In this document: piece after piece, positions 41,653-49,912 of the stretch
Layout: every line of letters begins with the position of its first letter
Position numbering within the stretch: the first letter of the stretch is position 1
Assembly: GCA_943787485.1 (NCBI GenBank)
Contig: CALSMP010000006.1
Coordinates: 234,275-298,274, forward strand
Direction: 5' to 3'
Length of the DNA stretch: 64,000 nucleotides
Source: an uncultured Luminiphilus sp.
GTDB lineage: Bacteria; Pseudomonadota; Gammaproteobacteria; Pseudomonadales; Halieaceae
The notes under the pieces: model-generated
What the model was told of the DNA's origin: nothing
The model's database searches: none
The model's input: only the letters and a program-made list of their open reading frames with translations
Program-made: the position numbers and the translations under genes

Positions 41653-41686
41653 GGGGTCGGAGGTTCAAATCCTCTCACACCGACCA
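41633..41686 (+). tRNA. tRNA-Pro(CGG), 3' part
   Basis: Anticodon stem-loop (duplicated core), variable region, T arm (ggagg ttcaaat cctct), acceptor strand cacaccg, discriminator A and encoded CCA. It lacks the acceptor 5' strand, D arm and promoter, so it is not a gene by itself. A frame on the other strand over this segment (GFEPPTPSSRRK) is the well-known false protein of reversed tRNA genes. Confidence 0.9.
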
Positions 41687-42029
41687 AATTTAGGTATCAA
41701 AATCAATAATAAAAAATAACGCCTCATGCATATAACTTGCGTCTGCCGAACTGTAGTACCACAGTAGTTCCAAAATGGCGTGTTTCTGCGTCTTTCGTCG
41801 CACAAATTAGCGAATCCCGACGCTGAAGGGCTGCCTCCAAACTCAACGGGCGGGGGGGGACTAACCACGTGTTCAATCACAAGTGGTTCTGTGCAGACAT
41901 TAGCTGGAAGGTTGCAGCCGATTGGGCGACCCTCTCTTCCCGCAATTGATGCGGCGATAGGGTCGCTGATTCAAAGAATGCGACTGGCGGGCAAACCTGA
42001 AAATCTGTTTTTCAATGAGCCGGCCGCGT
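41687..42029. other. Intergenic region right of the element
   Basis: No supported gene. It contains a G-rich run (41848-41860) followed by a copy of the hairpin ccacgtgttcaatcacaagtgg (about 41864-41885) that also ends both repeat A copies inside the element. This suggests debris of a related element. A GGCGTGTT at 41777-41784 resembles the operators at 44053 and 45191. Confidence 0.5.
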
Positions 42030-43271
42030 CTACAGAATCTCGTTATTTAAGCCATTGTCCGATGTTGTAGCACTTTGCGGTCCGACAATGATCCTCTCGG
42101 TTGTCTCGCTGAGGAATATATCAATCTCGCCAGCATCTTCTTCATAGCTGCTAGTTTGACTGAAATTATTGCCGATAATCGCTACGTCCTGTATCGGTTG
42201 CTCGTAACTTAAACCGTCGAGGACCATGCCCACGAGCGCTGTCCCATTAAAGATGTTACCGCTGACGAGAGCGCCATCGACTCCACCCAAGAACACGCCA
42301 AATGTGCCATCTGCCTTATCGGTCATGTTAAAGGTGTTGTTCGTTACAACGCCACTGTGTGACGCTCGAGTGGTGTAGTTACTTAAATCGACGCCATAGT
42401 AGTAAGTCCCACCAGGCAGCGTCTCAAAGTTATTATTGTGGACTACCGTACGGTTTTGACCAGGCGCCCAGTCGTTCGCTGTGGCGACCCAAACACCGTT
42501 TTGCACTGAACTAATATCGTTGCCTGTAATTGTAGTATTTTGATTTGCATCGAAAATGGTGATCGCATCTAAGACGTTGGTAATCTCGTTAAAGTTAATG
42601 TCGACCTGGCCGCCGCCCAGCATACCTGTCCTTACGCCCTCGCTAAAGCCGTTGATAGTTGACCGATTTAGCTTAAACGTGCCCAGAGGTCCCTCGCCGG
42701 AAGCAAGACACTCAGCCTTTCCAAAAATCTTGATTGCTCTAGAACCACCATCTGATGGCGCAGCCCCTCTGAAGTCTACGCGGTCAACGTTGGCAAAGTG
42801 TGTTCGTACCTCGCACGATGCCTGAGTGAATTCTAAAACGTTGTAGCCAACGCCACTGCTACAGGGCGCATCGACTTCTATCGACATATAACGAACTGTG
42901 ACCGTCCCGCCTTCGAAAACGATTAGGCTTGCGGCTGGGACAAAGTCGTCACCACATTCGGCGGATTCATTTTCAATGATTAACGCAGAACCTGCTCTGG
43001 TTGTGCCCTCGAAAATACCGACAAAACCACTAGTTTCTAGTCCTGTAACGCGGAATTCGCCGATATCGAGCCTTACAGAGCCTAGCCCTTGGGAGGCCGC
43101 TGAATCCAACGCGCATTGGATTGTTTCGGTATCGTCGCCGCCACTGGCGCTTATTAAATAACCGGCATCACCAAGCTCTGTGTTAGCACCGCATTCATTG
43201 GTCGCGGCAAAAGCTGGCTGATGTGCCAGTGCTAAGACAATCGTTAGGAGCGCTAGTTTTATTGTTTTCAT
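42030..43271 (-). CDS. Secreted right-handed beta-helix protein
   Basis: A 413-residue exported protein with a signal peptide (IKLALLTIVLALAHQPAFA). Repeated short strands with N-rich turns follow (INFNEITNVLDAITIFDANQNTTITGNDISSVQNGVWV, VVTNNTFNMTDKADGTFGVFLGGVDGALVSGNIFNG), typical of parallel beta-helix folds as in pectate lyases or carbohydrate-binding proteins. Cysteines in the N-terminal half suggest disulfides. No catalytic signature is recognised, so the substrate is unknown. It lies alone near the element's right end. Confidence 0.75.
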   Translation of the reverse strand: MKTIKLALLTIVLALAHQPAFAATNECGANTELGDAGYLISASGGDDTETIQCALDSAASQGLGSVRLDIGEFRVTGLETSGFVGIFEGTTRAGSALIIENESAECGDDFVPAASLIVFEGGTVTVRYMSIEVDAPCSSGVGYNVLEFTQASCEVRTHFANVDRVDFRGAAPSDGGSRAIKIFGKAECLASGEGPLGTFKLNRSTINGFSEGVRTGMLGGGQVDINFNEITNVLDAITIFDANQNTTITGNDISSVQNGVWVATANDWAPGQNRTVVHNNNFETLPGGTYYYGVDLSNYTTRASHSGVVTNNTFNMTDKADGTFGVFLGGVDGALVSGNIFNGTALVGMVLDGLSYEQPIQDVAIIGNNFSQTSSYEEDAGEIDIFLSETTERIIVGPQSATTSDNGLNNEIL

Positions 43272-43368
43272 GTCTTTTCTCCAATTTTCAAGGAATCCAG
43301 TAAGCTCAACAAGTCTAGAGCTAACGTCAAGATTAACTCAAGAGACCGAAGCTTCAACCCCAATTAGC

Positions 43369-43938
43369 TTAAAAATCGCCTTCCACAGTCGTTAATCCCA
43401 GCGCATCCCAATCGAGCATCCCGCCGCGGTAGTAGTAAATGTTCTCAGCGGGGAAGCCATCGCGAATCATAGCTTTCATGGCCGTAGGGCTTTGAGGGCA
43501 GACTGGCCCGTTACAGAAACCGACGACCTTTTGGGCGCTGCTGCAATCCCAGCCCGAATCGGATTTGCTACATCCCAACTCATCCATGCGCATGGCAACT
43601 TCGGTGTAAGGAATGTTGACCGCTCCGGGGATGGTGGCATCGAGGTACCACTCTTGGGTACGCATATCGACGAGTGTGAATTCCGGATCGCCAATAGCAT
43701 TCAAAACTTCCATCTCGGTGACCGGCACAATACCCGGTGAGGGCACCAGCGGCTGAATCCAGCCCTTGTTCTTCGCACAGGGCGTCATTTGTCGGGTAAT
43801 CGAAATCTCTTCTCCGGAAGGTAATGTCGTCACGAAGACTTTGTCTTCGCCAATAATTCGTAGGTCTTCTGCTGCACTTATTGTAGCGGCGAACAGTGCG
43901 GGAACGGCAATGAGAACGCTCCAGATCAATCTTTTCAT
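43369..43938 (-). CDS. Periplasmic rhodanese-domain protein
   Basis: A 189-residue exported protein. The start at 43938 (MKRLIWSV, AAGGAG upstream) yields a signal peptide ending in ISAAE. The rhodanese core shows LVDMRTQEWYLDATIPGAVNIPY and an active-site loop KVVGFCNGPVCPQSPTA, then YYYRGGMLDWDALG. The active site has two cysteines (CNGPVC) rather than the usual single one. An N-terminal 60-residue extension (GEEISITRQMTPCAKNKGW) is unrecognised. Phased repeats at 44053-44107 lie upstream. Confidence 0.8.
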   Translation of the reverse strand: MKRLIWSVLIAVPALFAATISAAEDLRIIGEDKVFVTTLPSGEEISITRQMTPCAKNKGWIQPLVPSPGIVPVTEMEVLNAIGDPEFTLVDMRTQEWYLDATIPGAVNIPYTEVAMRMDELGCSKSDSGWDCSSAQKVVGFCNGPVCPQSPTAMKAMIRDGFPAENIYYYRGGMLDWDALGLTTVEGDF

Positions 43939-44330
43939 AGCACAAACTCCTTTTGTCATTGTTGTTCTTAGCCGGGGACACTCCATGTCCCGACGACACG
44001 CTCGATAACATTAGCGACTCCAAGAGGTGATGTCGAGACTGGCCGCACCTCATGGCGCGTTGTGCCAATCATATGGCGCGTTCTGCCAACCCTCGGCGCA
44101 TTGCACCCCAATAAGTTGCGCCTCTAGAGGAGGCCTGGGAGGCGCCGTATAGCGAGAAATAACGATACTGATGCAGCAAGTGATGGCGTGCGCAATGTAC
44201 GAGAGAGTCCAGACAACTTGGGGGCGGAGGGTAGCTACCTGCTAAGGTTGATCGCGCAGTGTTCTCAAGAAAGTAGGTGTTTTACCTGGCGAATTGACTG
44301 GGCCACCCGGTGGGAGTGGCCCAGTACCAC
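43939..44330. other. Intergenic region with phased operator-like repeats
   Basis: No supported gene. It holds the rhodanese leader and three GGCGC-type repeats (44053-44107); the remainder to 44330 is the tail of the neighbouring gene's 3' region. Confidence 0.5.
44053..44107. promoter_or_regulatory. Triple phased direct repeat, AraC-type operator candidate
   Basis: tggcgcgttgtgcca at 44053-44067, tggcgcgttctgcca at 44074-44088, and a weaker tcggcgcattgcacc at 44093-44107. The GGCGC cores start at 44054, 44075 and 44095, so spacings are 21 and 20 bp. The first two units also have TGGC...GCCA symmetry. They lie about 115-170 bp before the rhodanese gene start. Confidence 0.5.
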
Positions 44331-45086
44331 TCAGTTATTGTCGAACATCAGCTCCGCGACAAAAGATCGTGATGCTTTGCAGTCGACGAGCAAATCCATG
44401 CCGCCCTCTACTTCGGGATTGTTCTCGACGAACTCTAGCCAGTTATTGGCCATATGACCGCGTGCCTCAAATGAGTACCAGTGGTTCATCTGGACAAAGT
44501 CGTAATCCTGGGTGCCGTCAAAACCCATATAAGGGAAGAAGTAGTGAATGCCCCAGCCTTTGAAACCGCCTTTATCCATGAGCGCCTTGTCTTTTTCCGC
44601 TTGGGCGTACAACTGATCAACGGTGACGCCATCGCGCATGGAGCATTGGGCAAACTGCACGGGTTGGCGTTGGTCCCGCTCATCTTGCGGGATGCGGCTA
44701 TGCACGACACCGGCGTTAAACATGGCAATTGACCGGTGGCAGGTGCCGGCGGGTGTTCCTGAATCCTCATTACCGCTCCAGCCGCCATAGTTGTTGGCGA
44801 AGGATCCCCATTCCTCATACATGGCTTCACCATCCGGCCAGCTACCCCAAATAATATAGTCGTAATCGCTGGAGTCGCCGGCGTGCATTGGTGTTAGCAG
44901 TAACTGCATGTATTTGGTGCCTTCTGAGGCCGAGAACTCGCCATAGCGTTTGCTGTCTGCGATGGCGTCCTTCATGGTTTTGCCTTCGTTAAGCGTGCAC
45001 CAATGAAATTCCGAGCGTACTTCGTACTCCTGAGCGGCGACGAAGGGTGAGAGTAAAAGTGAAACGACTGCTACGAAGCGACGCAT
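44331..45086 (-). CDS. Secreted protein with two related halves, unknown function
   Basis: A 251-residue exported protein (signal RRFVAVVSLLLSPFVAAQ). The two halves resemble each other: HWCTLNEGKTMKDAIADSKRY...MQLLLTPM...SDYDYIIWGSW against QFAQCSMRDGVTVDQLYAQAEKD...IHYFFPYMG...QDYDFVQMNHW. The pattern suggests a duplicated dimeric alpha/beta-barrel-like domain. Both halves keep a cysteine and aromatic residues. The phased repeat at 45191-45220 lies upstream. No family name can be given. Confidence 0.7.
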   Translation of the reverse strand: MRRFVAVVSLLLSPFVAAQEYEVRSEFHWCTLNEGKTMKDAIADSKRYGEFSASEGTKYMQLLLTPMHAGDSSDYDYIIWGSWPDGEAMYEEWGSFANNYGGWSGNEDSGTPAGTCHRSIAMFNAGVVHSRIPQDERDQRQPVQFAQCSMRDGVTVDQLYAQAEKDKALMDKGGFKGWGIHYFFPYMGFDGTQDYDFVQMNHWYSFEARGHMANNWLEFVENNPEVEGGMDLLVDCKASRSFVAELMFDNN

Positions 45087-45190
45087 GATAGACCCCTTTG
45101 AAAATATGAGTTATTAGTTCACCACCAAAAGCGGCGATGCCACCACTCTTTTCTGTATAACATCAAGGTGACAATGGCTTAGCGGCGATA

Positions 45191-45220
45191 TGGCGTGTTC
45201 TATTTGATTATCGACGCATT
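45191..45220. promoter_or_regulatory. Double phased direct repeat, AraC-type operator candidate
   Basis: GGCGTGTT at 45192-45199 and GACGCATT at 45213-45220 are 21 bp apart, similar to the set at 44053-44107. They lie 105-135 bp before the start of the secreted-protein gene ending at 44331. Confidence 0.4.
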
Positions 45221-45309
45221 AAACTGATTTTTAAGCGACTGACCGTCGTCGGCGCACAAGCACGCCATCAGAAAATCTGAGGGGCTAAGCTCTTAATGAG
45301 TAGCGGTTT

Positions 45310-46053
45310 TCAGGGTAACGGCGACGCCGATTCTTTCACCACAAAGCTCTTGGTTGCGGCCTGGTCGAACAGTTTTTCCTCATCGGGTTTCAGTTCAGCC
45401 TGCGCCGCAGGCGAGTTAATGGCCTCCATGGCCGCGGCCATCGCGCGCTGGTCGGGAAACCAGATCTCCATGATCACATCAAAGTCCGGCGCCATCGCAT
45501 AGCCGGGACTTCCCGAGCCGGGTTCCACATATCGGCGTAAATAGCGAAGAGCATGAGGTGCCAGGTATTTCTCCCCCAGATGGCGGTGCACATTTTCATA
45601 GTGATCGCGAAACTCTTCGGTCGAAAGTCCAGCCTTGCGCTTGAGTAGCGTTAGAACCTTGATCGGGCTGCCCGCTGAAGAAGACCCGGTGGCAGTACGT
45701 TTGGAGGGACTGCCTTGATGTTTTCCCACCGATAGCCATGGCCAGATCCGAAAAGATCGGACATAAAAAGACTGAAAGAGGACAATGACAAGCCAGATCG
45801 TGAAGGCAGGCATCCGAACGGATTTAACCTGATCCGTATTGAAGCCAAAGGCTGTGGTAGTACTCGAGAAACGTTCAAGGAAAAGCTGCGACTCGCACTG
45901 ATTGCTCGCGCAGGCTTTTACTTCGTCAATGAGCGCCATCACGTCAGACCACACCTGCCAGTAGCTCGTGAGCGTAAGTAGCATCGCCGTAATCCAGAGC
46001 AACAGCGCGGCAAAGGCAACCCAGGCTAGTGTGTCACTGATGGTTCTCTTCAT
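45310..46053 (-). CDS. Membrane protein with C-terminal EthD domain
   Basis: A 247-residue protein. Two N-terminal helices (AFAALLLWITAMLLTLTSYW and FTIWLVIVLFQSFYVR) flank a short external loop with two cysteines. The C-terminal 110 residues are an EthD-like dimeric alpha/beta barrel (VLTLLKRKAGLSTEEFRDHYENVHRHLGEKYLAP...VIMEIWFPDQRAM). EthD proteins include degradation accessory proteins; joining to a membrane anchor is uncommon. It is 13 bp downstream of the FAD oxidase gene, so probably cotranscribed with it. Confidence 0.7.
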   Translation of the reverse strand: MKRTISDTLAWVAFAALLLWITAMLLTLTSYWQVWSDVMALIDEVKACASNQCESQLFLERFSSTTTAFGFNTDQVKSVRMPAFTIWLVIVLFQSFYVRSFRIWPWLSVGKHQGSPSKRTATGSSSAGSPIKVLTLLKRKAGLSTEEFRDHYENVHRHLGEKYLAPHALRYLRRYVEPGSGSPGYAMAPDFDVIMEIWFPDQRAMAAAMEAINSPAAQAELKPDEEKLFDQAATKSFVVKESASPLP

Positions 46054-46066
46054 AGCGGAGTCTTCA

Positions 46067-47353
46067 TTAGCCGATTTTATCGAGCAGGCTGTAGTAGAGC
46101 ATGCCAGCGACCAGCCCGGGCCACCTTAACAGCGTACCACCCGGAAAACGGTGGGTCGGCACAGAGGCCATAAGATTGAAGTTCTCACAGTCGCCATCGA
46201 TGGCAGCGGCTAAGAGCTTGCCGGCCATGGTTGCGGTGGGCACGCCATGACCCGAAAACCCCTGTGCATAAAACGTGTTAGCACTAATACGTCCAAAATC
46301 CGGCATGCGATTCATGGTGATACCCAGCGTGCCGCCCCACCCGTAATCGATTTTCACATCGGCGAGCTCGGGATAGATCTTGAGCATGTAGGGACGAACA
46401 AACGCTTTGATGTCCGCCGGGAAGCGCGAGGTGTAGTTTTCGCCACCTCCAAATAGCAGCCGCCCGTCTCCGGAAAGCTTCCAGTAATTAATGACAAAGA
46501 GACTGTCAGATAGGCTGTAATTGTTTTTGGTCACAGCTTGCTGCTGGGCGGATGACAAGGGCTCCGTCGCGATCACAAAATTGTTAATGGGCATGATGTT
46601 GCCGGCAATAGCTGGCGCCAGCTTTCCCAAATAACCGTTACACGCAAGGACCAGTTTTCTGGCCTTTACCGAGCCGTTATCGGTCTCTATGACGATGTTT
46701 GCGCCATCTCGCCACTTGATCACGCTGGATTGTTCAAAGATCGTGACGCCCAACTCACTCGCCGCACGGGCCAAGCCTCGAGCGTATTTCAGTGGATGAA
46801 GATGCCGGGCACCCAAATCAAGCATGCCACCGTGCATACCTTGGGCGCTGGTTTGTTCAGCCAGCGCTTCCCGGTTCAAGTAACTCGCCTGCGAGTAGCC
46901 ATAGGCTTCCGTTAGGTGGTTAACCTCGTCGGCGAGCTCACGCGCATGACGTGGTTTTGCTGCCATATGCAGGTTGCCCACCCCCAGCTCACATTCAATA
47001 TCGTGGTTGCTTATGAGTTCGCAGACAAGATCCACCGCGTCCAGGCCCAGTTGCCACAGAGCAAGCGCGGTGTCGGTGCCGACCCATTTCTCCAGACTAT
47101 CCTGATCGGCGCGCTGCCCGGTACCGACATGGCCGCCGTTTCTGCCCGACGCTCCCCATCCCACGCGGTTCGCTTCGAGTACAACGACCCGATAACCCCG
47201 CTTGGCGAGATGAATAGCGCTAGAAAGGCCTGTGTAGCCAGCCCCCACAATACAGACGTCTGCTTCGCTGTTGCCGCTTAGCGCATCAAAGGTGATCGGC
47301 CCCTCGGCCGAGGCGGCATACCAGGAGTTAACGTGTTCAGCATGGGGGTTCAT
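46067..47353 (-). CDS. FAD-dependent amine oxidase (gamma-glutamylputrescine oxidase-like, PuuB/OrdL family)
   Basis: A 428-residue DAO-fold flavoprotein with the N-terminal dinucleotide motif CIVGAGYTGLSSAIHLAKRG, ASGRNGGHVGTGQ and a C-terminal GYGWGGTLGITMNRMPDFG...FSGHGVPTATMAGKLLA. These are PuuB-like features, pointing to oxidation of gamma-glutamyl-amines. The start at 47353 (MNPHAEHVNSW) matches the family; a GTG at 47380 is an alternative. It is divergent from the glutamine-synthetase-like ligase, supporting a shared pathway. Confidence 0.82.
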   Translation of the reverse strand: MNPHAEHVNSWYAASAEGPITFDALSGNSEADVCIVGAGYTGLSSAIHLAKRGYRVVVLEANRVGWGASGRNGGHVGTGQRADQDSLEKWVGTDTALALWQLGLDAVDLVCELISNHDIECELGVGNLHMAAKPRHARELADEVNHLTEAYGYSQASYLNREALAEQTSAQGMHGGMLDLGARHLHPLKYARGLARAASELGVTIFEQSSVIKWRDGANIVIETDNGSVKARKLVLACNGYLGKLAPAIAGNIMPINNFVIATEPLSSAQQQAVTKNNYSLSDSLFVINYWKLSGDGRLLFGGGENYTSRFPADIKAFVRPYMLKIYPELADVKIDYGWGGTLGITMNRMPDFGRISANTFYAQGFSGHGVPTATMAGKLLAAAIDGDCENFNLMASVPTHRFPGGTLLRWPGLVAGMLYYSLLDKIG

Positions 47354-47474
47354 GGGAGCATTATCCTCTGGATCGTCCACTCGGGGGAAATACCCCCAAA
47401 GCGGGAGTTTGTCACCTTGCGAGCCCGATTGGGCAGGGACATACTAGTCTCAACGTAGCAACTCGCAGGTTTTT

Positions 47475-48905
47475 ATGAGTACCCCTAAATCGGCAAAAGC
47501 CGATACCTCGACGGTGATTCATCAATCGGATGCCGTCATCGCACCTCAGTCGGTAAGCGAAGAAGACAAGGCCATCATTACCCAGTGGATTACCGACAAC
47601 AACATTTCAGAGATTGAATGCATCGTTCCGGATACCACGGGCAACGCCCGCGGAAAATTCATTCCCGCACATCAATTTATCGCGCAACTCGAGCAGCGTC
47701 TGCCAGAAGCCATCCTTGTTCAAACCGTTACCGGTGAATACACCGATGAACACTGGGACTTCGTGGAGCCTACCGACACCGATATGGTGCTTAGTCCCGA
47801 TGCCTCGACCCTGCGGGTTGTGCCTTGGGCGCGCGAGCCCACCGCGCAGATTATTGCCGATTGCTTCAAAAACGATGGAACGCCTCATCCGCTCTCCACA
47901 AGAAGTGTCTTGCGCTACATTTTGCAGCTGTATGCCGACGCGGGCTTGCAGCCCGTGGTGGCCCCCGAGGTGGAATTTTATTTAGTCAACAAAAATACTG
48001 ATCCCGATTACGAGCTCATGCCGCCTAAGGGGCGCTCAGGTCGGCGTGAGGTGGCGCGGTTATCTTTCAGTATTGATGCGGTGGCTGAATTCGAAGATTT
48101 CGTGGAAGATATGTACGACTTCGCTGATGCGCAAAAGCTTGACGTCGACACCTTGATTCACGAAAACGGCGCCGCTCAGATGGAAATTAACTTCCGGCAT
48201 GGCGACCCGCTAGCTATGGCGGACCAGGCCTTCATTTTTAAGCGCACGGTTCGAGAGACTGCTCTCAAGCATGGTATGTATGCCACGTTTATGGCGAAGC
48301 CGATGCAGCGTGAGCCAGGCAGCGCGCTACACCTGCATCAATCGGTGTTAGACGCGAAGACCGGGAAAAATATTTTCAGTGATGAGAAAGGCAACCCAAC
48401 CGCCGCCATGATGCATTACATCGGTGGGCTGCAGCGCTATACGCCTGAGCTGATTAGCTTCTATGCGCCCAACGTCAACAGTTACCGCCGGCTGGCACCG
48501 GATATCTCGGCCCCGATCAACTTGAGCTGGGGATTTGATAACCGAACCACGGCTTTCCGGGTGCCCAACAGTACCCCCGATAATCTGCGAATTGAAAATC
48601 GCTTTCCCGGTGCTGATGCCAATCCTTATTTGGCGATGACGGCCACCTTGGCCAGCGGATTGTTGGGGATGCGTCAACAATTACAGCCTACCGAACCCCA
48701 TAGAGGAACGGCCAACGACGATGACGTCGCGGTGGCACGAACGCTTGAAGAGGGCGTTCGCCGACTAAACGATACGCCCGAGCTACAGCAGATGATTGGC
48801 GAGCTGTTTATGCGGGCCTATGCGGCCATTAAGCTGGATGAATTTGAGGAATTTAATCGCGTGATCAGCTCTTGGGAGAGGGAGCACCTGCTGTTACAGG
48901 TGTAA
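47475..48905 (+). CDS. Glutamine synthetase-like gamma-glutamyl-amine ligase (PuuA type)
   Basis: A 476-residue type III/PuuA-like glutamine synthetase homologue that would join glutamate to an amine. Metal and ATP motifs are visible: PEVEFYLVN, HENGAAQMEINFRHGDPL, GSALHLHQSV, PINLSWGFDNRTTAFRVP and IENRFPGADANPYLAM. The N-terminal beta-grasp part (IECIVPDTTGNARGKFIPA) is that of PuuA. It is divergent from the FAD oxidase across a 121-bp gap. The true substrate cannot be told from sequence. Confidence 0.85.
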   Translation: MSTPKSAKADTSTVIHQSDAVIAPQSVSEEDKAIITQWITDNNISEIECIVPDTTGNARGKFIPAHQFIAQLEQRLPEAILVQTVTGEYTDEHWDFVEPTDTDMVLSPDASTLRVVPWAREPTAQIIADCFKNDGTPHPLSTRSVLRYILQLYADAGLQPVVAPEVEFYLVNKNTDPDYELMPPKGRSGRREVARLSFSIDAVAEFEDFVEDMYDFADAQKLDVDTLIHENGAAQMEINFRHGDPLAMADQAFIFKRTVRETALKHGMYATFMAKPMQREPGSALHLHQSVLDAKTGKNIFSDEKGNPTAAMMHYIGGLQRYTPELISFYAPNVNSYRRLAPDISAPINLSWGFDNRTTAFRVPNSTPDNLRIENRFPGADANPYLAMTATLASGLLGMRQQLQPTEPHRGTANDDDVAVARTLEEGVRRLNDTPELQQMIGELFMRAYAAIKLDEFEEFNRVISSWEREHLLLQV

Positions 48906-48995
48906 GCTAGCGGGGGGTTTCCCGCCCGCCACTTGGGACTCACTCATCATGCGGTGCCACATCACTGAACAATAGGAACGTACCCGTAAACGCCT

Positions 48996-49850
48996 GTGTC
49001 TGCTCAGATGGAATCAACGAAGGCTAGTCAAGGTCTTGGCCAAACCCTGTATCGCGCGGCCAAGTATCTGATTTATGGATTGCTAACGCTCAATATAGGT
49101 CTTTTCCTGCAAGAGGAACTGCTGTCGGCACAGCATGCCTTGAGCGACGGGCAAAATTTGGCGTCGTTAATCCAGTTGTTTTCCGCCACCCTCGACACTG
49201 CGGCCTGGGTCGTTCTATTGCTGCTGTTTGAATTGGAAACCGCGGTGATCCCTGACGAAAAATTGGTGGGCAGCACTAAGTGGGTTATTCACGGCGTACG
49301 AATCCTATGTGGCGCGGCCATTGTTTCGGCGTGCATGGGTTACGTGGGGGAGTGGGAAGTCTTTCTGGCGTCAGCGCCAAGCCCGGCCAGCCCCTGTGAA
49401 TTGGTGGGCGGCCGTTGGTCGGTGCTCGTAGACTTTGACGAATTTATTGCCCTTACGGCCGCCAATTGTCGGGAGCTTGGCGCCACTGCCCTCCAGGTGA
49501 CCCGCCTAGACCACGTGATCGCGACTCCAGCGGCGTTTGAGAGTGCTTATGATCTGGCGTTGGTTGATGTAATTAACGCAAGCGCGTGGATTTTGGTGGT
49601 CATTCTTCTCGAGATCGAGGTGCGGCTGCAGTTGCACGGAGGAGTTCCATCTCAGCTGCAGTGGCTGATGAACGGATTTAAAGTCGTCCTCTACACCACG
49701 CTGGCACTTGCGGCGGTTTATTGGGGTATCGAAGGGGAATTCCTGGATTTTTGGGATGCTGCGCTGTGGTTGTTTGCGTTTGTTTTTATTGAACTCAACG
49801 TCTTTGCTTGGCAGCAAGAGCTAAAATCACAGGGGGACAAAAGCTCCTGA
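48996..49850 (+). CDS. Six-helix membrane protein with internal repeats, unknown function
   Basis: A 284-residue inner-membrane protein with about six helices. Related segments recur: DTAAWVVLLLLFELETAV, NASAWILVVILLEIEVRL and DAALWLFAFVFIELNVF each end in a hydrophobic run with Glu. A periplasmic loop with two cysteines lies between the halves. The start is a GTG at 48996, with an ATG at 49008 as an alternative; neither has a strong Shine-Dalgarno. The family is not recognised. Confidence 0.7.
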   Translation: MSAQMESTKASQGLGQTLYRAAKYLIYGLLTLNIGLFLQEELLSAQHALSDGQNLASLIQLFSATLDTAAWVVLLLLFELETAVIPDEKLVGSTKWVIHGVRILCGAAIVSACMGYVGEWEVFLASAPSPASPCELVGGRWSVLVDFDEFIALTAANCRELGATALQVTRLDHVIATPAAFESAYDLALVDVINASAWILVVILLEIEVRLQLHGGVPSQLQWLMNGFKVVLYTTLALAAVYWGIEGEFLDFWDAALWLFAFVFIELNVFAWQQELKSQGDKSS

Positions 49851-49874
49851 GGATCTCGCTATCCCCAGTGTTAA

Positions 49875-49904
49875 TAGCGAGGGGCGGTTTATAGCCCCTC
49901 GCTA
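49875..49904. terminator. Perfect 11-bp hairpin between convergent genes
   Basis: tagcgaggggc pairs with gcccctcgcta around an 8-nt loop. No T run follows on either strand, so its role as a two-way terminator is only likely from its place. Confidence 0.5.
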
Positions 49905-49912
49905 CTGATGGT

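Noticed and set aside
41505..41687. A 60-residue frame on the minus strand containing GFEPPTPSSRRK
   Set aside because: It is the reverse complement of the tRNA-Pro 3' part and is a widely repeated false protein.
41780..42070. A 96-residue plus-strand frame right of the element
   Set aside because: Low-complexity glycine run, no ribosome site and no resemblance to known proteins; it runs into the convergent beta-helix gene.
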